Source: Chitinophagales bacterium (GTDB lineage: Bacteria > Bacteroidota > Bacteroidia > Chitinophagales > UBA10324). From it: a stretch of DNA of 9,965 nt. This document shows, in pieces, positions 1 to 6,220 of this stretch. The position numbers and the translations under genes are program-made. The DNA lies in NCBI GenBank assembly GCA_013695775.1, contig JACCZV010000348.1, forward strand, positions 1 to 9,965. Reading direction: 5' to 3'. Positions within the stretch are counted from its first letter, which is position 1, and every line of letters starts with the position of its first letter. The notes beneath the pieces were generated by a model. It was given only the letters and a program-made list of their open reading frames with translations, ran no database searches and was not told the DNA's origin.

Positions 1-144
1 TCATTTTTTAATATATCTTATCAGGAACAAGAGGGCAAAAATACGGATTACGCGATCTAAATTGGGGCTATTAGACATCCCTGGGAAAATAAAAGCTCTT
101 CGGAACAACTTGTTGAATTTGGCTGAAGAATTAACTGTCAGCAT
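1..144 (-). CDS. possible small membrane protein ORF (DUF2892-like fragment?)
   Basis: A minus-strand reading frame runs from an ATG at 144 to a TGA at 1-3 and encodes 47 residues. Its C-terminal half (from a second possible ATG at 78) reads MSNSPNLDRVIRIFALLFLI, a polar start followed by DRVIRI and a short hydrophobic stretch, then RYIKK and the stop. The N-x-x-DRVIRI pattern resembles the start of DUF2892 (YgaP-type inner-membrane) proteins. Those are usually about 60 residues or more with two membrane segments, so this would be truncated or frameshifted. There is no clear ribosome binding site. It may equally be chance in a 254-base region otherwise without genes. The call rests on motif resemblance only and is weak. 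Confidence 0.25.
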   Translation of the reverse strand: MLTVNSSAKFNKLFRRAFIFPGMSNSPNLDRVIRIFALLFLIRYIKK

Positions 145-230
145 GACGAACCCATTTCGTTAATGTATCGAACAGATGATTGTCGTTAAGGGCTATGAAT
201 AAATCAAACTTATTAATCAGGTTTGTGTTG

Positions 231-238
231 TAAATTTG
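231..238 (+). promoter_or_regulatory. Bacteroidota -7 promoter element before ccmE
   Basis: TAAATTTG matches the Bacteroidota -7 consensus TAnnTTTG exactly and lies 16 bases before the ccmE ATG. A -33 TTTG is not evident at the expected distance. The implied 5' leader is only about 10 bases, which suits this phylum, where strong Shine-Dalgarno sites are often absent. Confidence 0.5.
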
Positions 239-254
239 CATATCTCATTTTACC

Positions 255-659
255 ATGAAAAAGATTCACATCATAGGCCTCGTAATGATTGCGGTGGCTA
301 TAGGATTTATTATAACCCTGGCAAGTGACTACAGTCAATATGAGACTTTTTCCTCAGCCGAGGGTGAAACAAAAAAAGATTTTCATATTGTTGGTACGCT
401 CGTGAAAGAGAAAGACCAATATTATGATCCGATTACAAATCCGAACTATTTTACCTTCTACCTGCAGGATAAAAATGGAGATCAGTGCAAAGTAGTTTTC
501 AATGGAACAAAGCCGCAGGATTTCGATCGTTCTGAGCAGATTGTATTAACCGGTAAGATGTCCGGATCAGACTTTCAGGCATCGCACATATTAATGAAAT
601 GCCCTTCTAAATATAAGATAGACGAGCTGGAAGTGACTGAGTACAAATCGAATAGTTGA
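255..659 (+). CDS. ccmE: cytochrome c maturation protein CcmE, Cys-type haem chaperone
   Basis: This 134-residue protein is the haem chaperone of System I cytochrome c maturation. It carries haem outside the cytoplasmic membrane and passes it to the CcmF lyase. Residues 5-23 form one N-terminal membrane anchor. The rest is a small OB-fold domain rich in beta strands (FHIVGTLV, YFTFYLQD, QIVLTGKM). In most bacteria haem is attached covalently to a His in HxxxY. Here the position is CPSKY, with Cys116 and Tyr120, so this is the CxxxY variant reported for Desulfovibrio and archaeal CcmE. The C-terminal tail after it is short. The gene follows a likely promoter and its stop overlaps the ccmF start by one base, so the two are almost certainly co-transcribed and translationally coupled. 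Family identity is firm because of domain shape and the ccmF neighbour. Confidence 0.93.
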   Translation: MKKIHIIGLVMIAVAIGFIITLASDYSQYETFSSAEGETKKDFHIVGTLVKEKDQYYDPITNPNYFTFYLQDKNGDQCKVVFNGTKPQDFDRSEQIVLTGKMSGSDFQASHILMKCPSKYKIDELEVTEYKSNS

Positions 660-3121
660 TGGTAGAAAATTTTGAGGGGGAGCATCTTTTATTTGGCCAG
701 CTCGGACAACTTTCTGTCTACACTGCTTTTGTCTTTGCGCTTATTGCAGCAATCGCTTTTTTTATCTCCTCCTTCTCGAACAATGAATTAAACCAGAAAC
801 TATGGAGGCGTGCTGGCTACGTTGCCTTTTTCATTCAGGGCGCCGCCATCTTATCCATCGTCGTCAACCTCTATATTATCATTCACAGTCATTACTTCGA
901 ATATTATTATGCATGGCAGCATTCCAGTAAGGCGTTGCCAATGAATTACCTGCTTTCGTGCTTTTGGGAAGGGCAGGAGGGAAGCTTTTTATTATGGATG
1001 TTCTGGACTTCAGTGTTAGGTATTGTACTGATTTTTACCCTGAAGGAGTTTCAGGCTGGTGTATTAAGTGTGTTTGCGGTGGTTCAGGGATTTCTTAGCT
1101 CAATGTTGCTGGGCACCTATATCTTTGGATACAAAGTAGGCAGCACTCCTTTCGCACTGCTTCGTCACGAGATGGGGAATGCGCCTATCTTCCAACGTGC
1201 CGACTATTTAAGTTTTATTCAGGACGGAAATGGGCTTAACCCATTGTTACAGAACTACTGGATGGTGATACACCCACCCATCCTCTTTCTGGGCTTTGCC
1301 TCCACACTGGTTCCTTTTTCTTTTGCCCTATCGGGATTGATGAATCGTAAATTCACCTTCTGGACAAAACCTGTTATGCCGTGGGCATTATTTTCCGCGG
1401 CGATATTGGGTACCGGCATCATGATGGGTGGAGCATGGGCTTATGAAGCCCTCACCTTTGGCGGTTACTGGGCATGGGATCCGGTAGAGAATGCTTCACT
1501 CGTTCCGTGGCTTACCCTGATTGCCGGTGTGCATACGGCCCTTGTTTTTAATAAAACTGGGCGATCGTTGCGTATGACTTATGTTTTCTTTTTACTCACA
1601 TTTATCCTCATTCTGTATTCCACCTTTCTAACACGAAGCGGCATATTAGGAGATACCTCCGTTCATGCTTTTACGGACCTGGGCATGAGCGGCCAGCTTG
1701 TTTTTTATATGGCTGGCTTGTCCATACCGGCGATTATTTTGCTTCTTGTTTATTGGAGAAGAATACCCTCAATAAAAAAGGAGGAGAATCTCCTATCCCG
1801 TGAATTCTGGATTTTTATCGGATCATTGATTTTCCTGCTATCCTCACTCCACATCGCATTCAACACCTCACTGCCGGTGTGGAACAAAGTTTTCGGCACC
1901 AACCTCGCTGTGCCCTCAGATGCAGTTATGTTTTATAATAAGGTGCAGCTTTGGGCAGGAGTTTTCATTGCCCTATTATCCGCCTCAGCTTTATATTTGA
2001 AATTCAAGAGCTCAAACGCAATGCAATTTCGCAACCGCATTCTTTTGCTCCTGGGCATAACAATACCGCTTACAGCTGTAATCGCGATAGCAGGAAAATT
2101 TGATCTGGTTTCAAATATCATCCTGCTTTTTGCAGCTATTTTTGGTGTGATAGCAAATCTCTACTATTTTTTTATTGTCTTATCAGGAAACTGGAAGTTA
2201 TCAGGCGCTGCCGTTGCTCACTTAGGTTTCGCTCTTACATTGATTGGAATTCTTATCTCATCTGCAAAGAAAGAAACGATCTCTTTTAATTCAGCAGGTG
2301 TAAATTTTGGGAAGGAATTCAGTGAAGCTGCCCAGCGGGCTAATATGCTGCTATATAAGAATGTGCCTGTGAAGATGGATAAATATACAGTTACTTATGT
2401 AGGTGATTCAGTATCGGAACCTAATTATTATTATAAGGTGAACTATGAGGTGTTTGACTCAGCAACAGGGCAAATCAAAGACCGCTTCACACTATTTCCC
2501 AATGCCCAGATCAACCCGAAGATGGGGCTGATTGCAAATCCTGACACCAGGCATTACTTGACAAAAGATCTGTATACACATGTAACATCAGTACCGGATA
2601 AAACAAAGCAACAAGCCTCTGCTCAGGAGGAATTTAAGCCTTATTTCTTAACCAAGGGAGATACAATTTTCACAAACAACAGCTATGTAATACTTGAGGA
2701 CATTGCACGAATCACAACATCGAAAAAAGTGGAGATTCAACCAGGTGACCTGATAGTTGGTGCAGATCTTTTAGTAAAAACACTGGAAGGTCAAAGCTTC
2801 TCCGCACAGCCCTTGTTTCATATTCAAGGTAACCGTGCCAATTTGATTGACGATAAGCTTTCCGAATTGGGTCTAACCTTCCGGTTAAACAAGATTATTC
2901 CTGAAGAAAATAAGATTGAGCTTCATGTTGCTCAAACCGAACCGGAACCGGATTTTATTGTAATGACAGCTATCGTATTTCCATATATCAATGTCCTTTG
3001 GCTGGGTATAATCATTACCATACTTGGTTTTGTTATCAGCATGGTGCGCACCCTGCAAAATCGCCGCTCTGCACAACAGATTACTGCAAAACGTCCCGTT
3101 GCGGAAAGGGTAACTCTCTAA
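659..3121 (+). CDS. ccmF: cytochrome c haem lyase CcmF/CcsA family
   Basis: This polytopic membrane protein of 820 residues attaches haem to apocytochrome c outside the cytoplasmic membrane, receiving it from CcmE. The tryptophan-rich WWD signature appears as YWAWDPVENASLVPW, with WAWD at 271-274. The four conserved histidines are visible: His205 (MVIHPPILF) and His336 (DTSVHAF) on the outer face, and His292 (GVHTALVF) and His521 (AHLGFALTL) in membrane helices. About 540 residues of multiple helices are followed by a soluble outer domain to about residue 775 and a last membrane helix (VLWLGIIITILGFVI). It is longer than the roughly 650-residue E. coli protein, mainly in that outer domain. 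An in-frame TTG sits just before the chosen ATG; the ATG gives the TGATG overlap with ccmE. No other ccm gene is visible. Confidence 0.95.
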   Translation: MVENFEGEHLLFGQLGQLSVYTAFVFALIAAIAFFISSFSNNELNQKLWRRAGYVAFFIQGAAILSIVVNLYIIIHSHYFEYYYAWQHSSKALPMNYLLSCFWEGQEGSFLLWMFWTSVLGIVLIFTLKEFQAGVLSVFAVVQGFLSSMLLGTYIFGYKVGSTPFALLRHEMGNAPIFQRADYLSFIQDGNGLNPLLQNYWMVIHPPILFLGFASTLVPFSFALSGLMNRKFTFWTKPVMPWALFSAAILGTGIMMGGAWAYEALTFGGYWAWDPVENASLVPWLTLIAGVHTALVFNKTGRSLRMTYVFFLLTFILILYSTFLTRSGILGDTSVHAFTDLGMSGQLVFYMAGLSIPAIILLLVYWRRIPSIKKEENLLSREFWIFIGSLIFLLSSLHIAFNTSLPVWNKVFGTNLAVPSDAVMFYNKVQLWAGVFIALLSASALYLKFKSSNAMQFRNRILLLLGITIPLTAVIAIAGKFDLVSNIILLFAAIFGVIANLYYFFIVLSGNWKLSGAAVAHLGFALTLIGILISSAKKETISFNSAGVNFGKEFSEAAQRANMLLYKNVPVKMDKYTVTYVGDSVSEPNYYYKVNYEVFDSATGQIKDRFTLFPNAQINPKMGLIANPDTRHYLTKDLYTHVTSVPDKTKQQASAQEEFKPYFLTKGDTIFTNNSYVILEDIARITTSKKVEIQPGDLIVGADLLVKTLEGQSFSAQPLFHIQGNRANLIDDKLSELGLTFRLNKIIPEENKIELHVAQTEPEPDFIVMTAIVFPYINVLWLGIIITILGFVISMVRTLQNRRSAQQITAKRPVAERVTL

Positions 3122-3179
3122 AAGGCATTAAGATTCTTCTTCAGCCTTGTTATGTGGAAATATTGCTGATGAGCCCAGG

Positions 3180-3335
3180 CTAAGAAATTTTTCGCACATT
3201 TAATTTTGTTTTAGCAAGATATGCTTTGAACTGTTCATAGTTCATACCTTGAATGTCTTTAGAGATTTTATCTTTAATTGCTCTAAAAGTTTTTACTGTG
3301 TCAAATTTTTCGCTTATCTTATTTTTCCTCTTCAT
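3180..3335 (-). CDS. small antitoxin-like protein overlapping the VapC-type toxin gene
   Basis: An intact 51-residue ORF, short enough for gene callers to miss, starts at ATG 3335-3333 and ends at TAG 3182-3180. It begins MKRKNKISEKFDTVKTFRAI and continues with a charged, helix-prone stretch (KDKISKDIQGMNYEQFKAYL). The form 'D-x-V-K-x-x-R-x-I-K-D-K-I ... M-x-x-E-x-x-x-A-Y-L' matches small antitoxins I know to be encoded next to PIN toxins in Bacteroidota and cyanobacteria. Its first 17 bases overlap the end of the PIN reading frame in another frame, the close overlap typical of toxin-antitoxin pairs. By family role it would bind and neutralise the toxin and may repress the operon. No DNA-binding motif is obvious. 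It is oriented against ccmF, with 58 bases between the two stop codons. Confidence 0.6.
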   Translation of the reverse strand: MKRKNKISEKFDTVKTFRAIKDKISKDIQGMNYEQFKAYLAKTKLNVRKIS

Positions 3336-3783
3336 TACCTACAATTTCGTTGGGTGAATGAATTTCAAGTGTGCTATATCCCAAGTGTAAATTTACAGAA
3401 TTATATCCACGAATTCTGTAGACATTTACAATGTGCTTGAAGTTCCAGCTTACTAAAATGTCAACCTTGCTAAGGGTTGCAACAGCTATATGAATGCAAT
3501 CGTCCAAGCATGTTTGTCCTACAACCTTTTTATTAACGTAAGCTTGCGCAAGTTGGTAAGCTTCCTGGGTAACGGAGATTAATTCCTTATGGCTTTCGTC
3601 AATACTCTCAAAAAATTCGTGAACTTGTGCAGGGGCTTTTGCCAATTCACTTTCAGTCAGGTTGGAATAAACACAGATGATTTGTCCAAGTTTTACCCTT
3701 TCAAAGAGTATAAGGGTTTTTCTTCAAATTGTATCAAAGATTCCCCCAAAAACAGAGGTGTCAAAATAGAAGCGTTGTATCAC
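3319..3783 (-). pseudogene. VapC-like PIN-domain ribonuclease toxin, interrupted by in-frame TGA
   Basis: One minus-strand frame from a GTG at 3783 to a stop at 3319 encodes a full-length PIN domain of 154 codons, but codon 20 is TGA (3726-3724). The expected acidic active-site positions are present: Asp8 in FYFDTSVFGG, Glu46 in NLTESELAKAP and Asp95 in CLDDCIHIA. The family's WNFKHI box follows at about 113-118. The start of the frame reads RFYFDTSVFGGIFDTI, then stop, then RKTLILFERVKLGQ. Around the stop a neighbouring frame reads QFEEK, so loss of a few bases in two places could explain the TGA as well as a point mutation. Separately expressed remnants (from TTG 3645) would lack Asp8. PIN toxins of this type cut RNA. 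The overlapping small ORF downstream is the likely antitoxin. Decay seems likely; a sequencing error cannot be excluded. Confidence 0.75.
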
Positions 3784-3810
3784 CTTTCAAAATTAAAAAT
3801 TTTCATATAG

Positions 3811-3845
3811 TATGTTTGAATGATTGAAGTTGCAGGAATAGTTTG
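3811..3845 (+). promoter_or_regulatory. putative Bacteroidota promoter before the DUF2520 gene
   Basis: TTTG at 3815-3818 is followed after 20 bases by TAGTTTG (3839-3845), close to the TTTG / TAnnTTTG promoter pair of Bacteroidota. It would place transcription start about 10 bases before the ATG at 3863. TATGTTTG (3811-3818) is itself an exact -7 consensus match and could be an alternative element. A tiny ATG-TAA sits just before the true ATG. Confidence 0.45.
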
Positions 3846-3862
3846 TACGTAACAAGATGTAA

Positions 3863-4639
3863 ATGAGAATCGTAATCATCGGCTCAGGTAACGTGGCCTA
3901 TCAATTAGCATGGCATCTTCACAATAGCGGCCACCAGATCATACAGATTGTGAGTCGCCATTTAGAAGCGGCTAAATGGATAGGAAATCTCATAGACATT
4001 CCATGTACAGACCGGTATTCAGAAATTTCTATGCTGGCTGATGTTTATCTTCTAACTGTTAAAGACGATGCGATTGAAGAAGTTGCGAGCAAACTAAATC
4101 TGATAGACAGAGTTATAGCTCACACTTCAGGAACTGTGGGGTTAGATGCATTACAAAACACCAGCACAAATCATGGCATTTTCTATCCTTTACAAACATT
4201 GTCACGCAATGTTTCTGTTGACTTCTCTATGATTCCTATTTGTCTCGATGCCTCGAATAGTGATACATTGAACGTTTTAAAAAAACTCGCAGGTACCCTC
4301 ACAAGCAAGATTATTGAAGTTAATGATCAAAAGCGGTTGGCCATTCACGTTGCCGCCGTATTTGCAAACAACTTTACAAATCATCTTTTTAGTATTGCTC
4401 AAATGCTGCTTGAACGTAACGGATTATCGTTTGAGATTTTTAAGCCATTGATAAATGAAACTGTCCGAAAAATTCAGAACCATGATCCATTGAAGGTTCA
4501 GACAGGCCCGGCTGTCCGCCATGATGAGCATACCATTCAAAAGCATTTAGAGTATTTAAAAAATGACCTGCGGTTTGCTGAGATTTACCGGATATTGACA
4601 GAAGATGTTCAGCAATGGAAAAGTGAGAATGCAGAATGA
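3863..4639 (+). CDS. Rossmann-fold DUF2520 protein (putative NAD(P)-dependent oxidoreductase)
   Basis: This 258-residue protein starts with a dinucleotide-binding loop, VIIGSGNVAYQLA (Gly7, Gly9, Ala12). It continues through a Rossmann domain to about residue 130, including LLTVKDDAI and IAHTSGTVGLDAL. A helical DUF2520 domain follows, with the conserved NNFTNHLF segment and the TGPAVRHDEHTIQKHL segment near the C-terminus. The layout resembles ProC (pyrroline-5-carboxylate reductase) and 6-phosphogluconate dehydrogenase-like enzymes, so an NAD(P)-linked redox reaction is expected, but I know of no established substrate for this family. In Bacteroidota I associate this gene with a KdsC-type phosphatase and a UbiA prenyltransferase directly downstream. 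Here ferredoxin and iscX lie in between. The 171-base gap to the ferredoxin ATG contains a likely separate promoter. Confidence 0.85.
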   Translation: MRIVIIGSGNVAYQLAWHLHNSGHQIIQIVSRHLEAAKWIGNLIDIPCTDRYSEISMLADVYLLTVKDDAIEEVASKLNLIDRVIAHTSGTVGLDALQNTSTNHGIFYPLQTLSRNVSVDFSMIPICLDASNSDTLNVLKKLAGTLTSKIIEVNDQKRLAIHVAAVFANNFTNHLFSIAQMLLERNGLSFEIFKPLINETVRKIQNHDPLKVQTGPAVRHDEHTIQKHLEYLKNDLRFAEIYRILTEDVQQWKSENAE

Positions 4640-4778
4640 TTTCACATGGGTTTATAAAAGAAGAATATACTTATATCAAGACCTTCATCTTGTTCAGTTT
4701 AAAAAAAAATCATCACCAATGAACCAATAGGGTAAATAAGCAATTAGATAGTTAGTCTGAGATGCTTTCTTATAGTTA

Positions 4779-4786
4779 TATATTTG
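4779..4786 (+). promoter_or_regulatory. Bacteroidota -7 promoter element before ferredoxin gene
   Basis: TATATTTG matches TAnnTTTG exactly, 24 bases before the ferredoxin ATG. TCTG at 4756-4759 falls at the right distance for a -33 element with one mismatch. This suggests ferredoxin and probably iscX are transcribed independently of the DUF2520 gene. Confidence 0.5.
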
Positions 4787-4798
4787 TCGGTTATTTAG

Positions 4799-4813
4799 AT
4801 TAGCGTATTGATG
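4799..4813 (+). repeat. shared 15-base start-site sequence, copy 1 (ferredoxin)
   Basis: ATTAGCGTATTGATG ends in the ferredoxin start codon and is identical to the sequence ending in the HAD phosphatase start codon at 5512-5526. The flanking bases on both sides differ, so the identity is confined to the translation initiation region. Confidence 0.7.
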
Positions 4814-5143
4814 TACACCATTGAATTTTCATTTGAAGAAAAAGATAAGCAACCTGTTACTGTTATATCTCCTCCTGGCGATACGTTGCTCGAAGTGGCG
4901 TTGAAGAATGATATTCACCTACATCATAACTGTGGAGGCGTATGTGCATGCAGTACTTGTCACATTTATTTAGAGCAAGGGGAGGAGTTTGTTGATGAGA
5001 TGACTGATAAGGAGGAAGACTTTATAGATCGTGCAAGAAATCCCAGGCTTTCATCCAGATTGTCCTGCCAGTGCTTATTGGATGAGGGTGGCGGACAAGT
5101 GCGGGTCACAATTCCTGACCAGTCAGATATATTGGGTGAGTAA
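4811..5143 (+). CDS. fdx: [2Fe-2S] ferredoxin, Isc/adrenodoxin type
   Basis: This 110-residue electron carrier has the vertebrate/Isc-type cluster motif: Cys41, Cys47 and Cys50 in HHNCGGVCACSTCH, and Cys86 in RLSCQC. Cys45 and Cys88 are extra cysteines. The second half has the family features DEMTDKEEDFIDRA and a C-terminal VTIPDQSDILGE. Proteins of this type pass electrons to iron-sulfur cluster assembly or to oxygenases in the cytoplasm. The next gene is iscX, which in proteobacteria sits beside fdx in the isc operon and supports the assembly role, although no iscS, iscU, hscA or hscB is visible here. A TTG lies immediately before the ATG; I chose the ATG. It has a likely promoter of its own. 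Confidence 0.92.
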   Translation: MYTIEFSFEEKDKQPVTVISPPGDTLLEVALKNDIHLHHNCGGVCACSTCHIYLEQGEEFVDEMTDKEEDFIDRARNPRLSSRLSCQCLLDEGGGQVRVTIPDQSDILGE

Positions 5144-5226
5144 GTTGTTGCTGCTTTTTCTTCAATGAAATTGCAGGTGGATAATGTACAATTAAATAAT
5201 TTTTCAAAGATTCTAATAATGTCCAG

Positions 5227-5460
5227 ATGGAAGAACCGCCTATTTTTTGGAGTGACCATGAAGATATAGCACAAAAGCTCTACGAAAAATTCGGTGATGA
5301 ATACGATGAATCTAAAATATACCGCATTCGTTTCACGGATTTGCTTGAACGGGTATTGTCCATTGACGGATTTTCCGGCACACGTGAAGAATCTAACGAG
5401 GGTTATCTGGAGATGATTCAGTCATCATGGGTTTACGAATGGCGCGATAACCAGAAATAA
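5227..5460 (+). CDS. iscX: Fe-S cluster assembly protein IscX
   Basis: This 77-residue acidic protein matches IscX/YfhJ along its length. It has an N-terminal IFWSDHEDIAQKLYEKF segment, a central acidic 'GDEYDESKIYRIRFTDLLERV' region (usual form DP..VRFTDL..WV) and a C-terminal EGYLEMIQSSWVYEWRD (usual form E..LEAIQ..W..E). IscX binds the cysteine desulfurase IscS and iron through its acidic face and modulates cluster assembly in the cytoplasm. It is slightly longer than the 66-residue E. coli protein. The gene starts 83 bases after the ferredoxin stop. No promoter stands out in that gap, so the two are probably co-transcribed. The fdx-iscX order is the same as in proteobacterial isc operons. 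Confidence 0.9.
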   Translation: MEEPPIFWSDHEDIAQKLYEKFGDEYDESKIYRIRFTDLLERVLSIDGFSGTREESNEGYLEMIQSSWVYEWRDNQK

Positions 5461-5511
5461 AGCTTTTTATAAAAACCTGCTGAGCAAAGGATGTATTGTC
5501 TTTAACTGATC

Positions 5512-5526
5512 ATTAGCGTATTGATG
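5512..5526 (+). repeat. shared 15-base start-site sequence, copy 2 (HAD phosphatase)
   Basis: ATTAGCGTATTGATG, identical to 4799-4813, ends in the start codon of the HAD phosphatase. In both copies an in-frame TTG immediately precedes the ATG. Confidence 0.7.
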
Positions 5527-6030
5527 GATCCTGAAGTGCATTATTACAAATTGTTTAAAGCAACAACTGCCTTCATAATGGATGTTGATGGTGTTTTGAC
5601 AGATGGATCAGTGCTTTTGACTGATAGCGGAGATGAGTTAAGAACGATGAATATCCGGGACGGCTATGCACTTCAATTAGCAATAAAAAGAGGATTTTCG
5701 ATAGTGGTAATTTCAGGGGGCAGGTCTGAAGGTGTTGTAAGACGATTGAACAGGTTAGGGATAAAAAACATTGCTGGTGGCGTTGACGATAAGCCCATGG
5801 CGTTAATGCAGATAGCGGACGCTCTGAAGATAGACCTTACGACATCTGTATACATTGGAGATGACATACCCGACCTTGAGGTGATGCAGCTGTGCGGAAT
5901 CCCCTGTTGCCCGTCTGACGCGGCTTCTGAAGTGATTGATATTTCAAAGTATGTTTCACCCTGGGCCGGGGGTAAGGGTTGTGTAAGAGATATTCTGGAA
6001 AAAGTGATGAAGCTTCAGAGCAAATGGTAA
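5524..6030 (+). CDS. KdsC-type HAD phosphatase (KDO-8-phosphate phosphatase family)
   Basis: This 168-residue HAD hydrolase has no separate cap domain, as in KdsC, which removes phosphate from 3-deoxy-D-manno-octulosonate 8-phosphate in lipopolysaccharide synthesis. The four HAD motifs are visible: Asp20 and Asp22 in MDVDGVLTDG (nucleophile and acid/base), Ser64 in VVISGGRS, Lys90 in VDDKPMAL, and Asp113/Asp114/Asp117 in IGDDIPDLE (Mg2+ binding). IRDGYALQLA and the C-terminal AGGKGCVRDILEKV are also typical of KdsC. Length fits the family. The ATG at 5524 was chosen over the preceding TTG. No other KDO gene is nearby. In Bacteroidota this gene often sits with DUF2520 and UbiA genes, so the true substrate could be different. 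Confidence 0.87.
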   Translation: MDPEVHYYKLFKATTAFIMDVDGVLTDGSVLLTDSGDELRTMNIRDGYALQLAIKRGFSIVVISGGRSEGVVRRLNRLGIKNIAGGVDDKPMALMQIADALKIDLTTSVYIGDDIPDLEVMQLCGIPCCPSDAASEVIDISKYVSPWAGGKGCVRDILEKVMKLQSKW

Positions 6031-6135
6031 ATGTTGAACTTTTTAAATCTCATAATCTGGAGATCAGTTTCCTGCCAGACTTAATCCGCCGTCTCCGAAT
6101 GAATATTCTATTGTGAATGAGGGTACCGAATCCTC

Positions 6136-6151
6136 ATATCCGAATGGATAT
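6136..6151 (+). repeat. short perfect hairpin within the intergenic repeat region
   Basis: ATATCC-GAAT-GGATAT is a perfect 6-base-pair stem with a 4-base loop, located between the first two palindromic units. It has no T-run after it, so it is not a classical terminator. Confidence 0.5.
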
Positions 6152-6199
6152 TTCATTTAATGTGACTGAATCGTCATGGCGGACTTTGTACTTAACGTC

Positions 6200-6220
6200 A
6201 TGGCGGGCCTGATCCGCCAT
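6200..6220 (+). repeat. best-preserved palindrome of the repeat cluster
   Basis: ATGGCGG (6200-6206) pairs with CCGCCAT (6214-6220) around a 7-base loop, extendable by one G-T pair. The copy at 6262-6281 keeps ATGGC/GCCAT plus inner GA/TC pairs, with one T-T mismatch between them. Conservation of pairing in two units supports a selected or transposition-related hairpin. Confidence 0.65.

Noticed and set aside
3249..3440. Plus-strand 63-residue ORF
   Set aside because: It lies antisense to the antitoxin ORF and the toxin 3' end; the low-complexity translation is the mirror of lysine-rich coding sequence.
3724..3726. TGA in the PIN frame as selenocysteine or programmed readthrough
   Set aside because: PIN domains have no Cys/Sec at this place, no SECIS-like hairpin was seen, and the surrounding residues also fit small deletions.
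3589..3810. Plus-strand 73-residue ORF
   Set aside because: It is antisense to the PIN toxin pseudogene, whose minus-strand frame has recognisable active-site motifs; the plus-strand translation resembles nothing and has no promoter or neighbour support.
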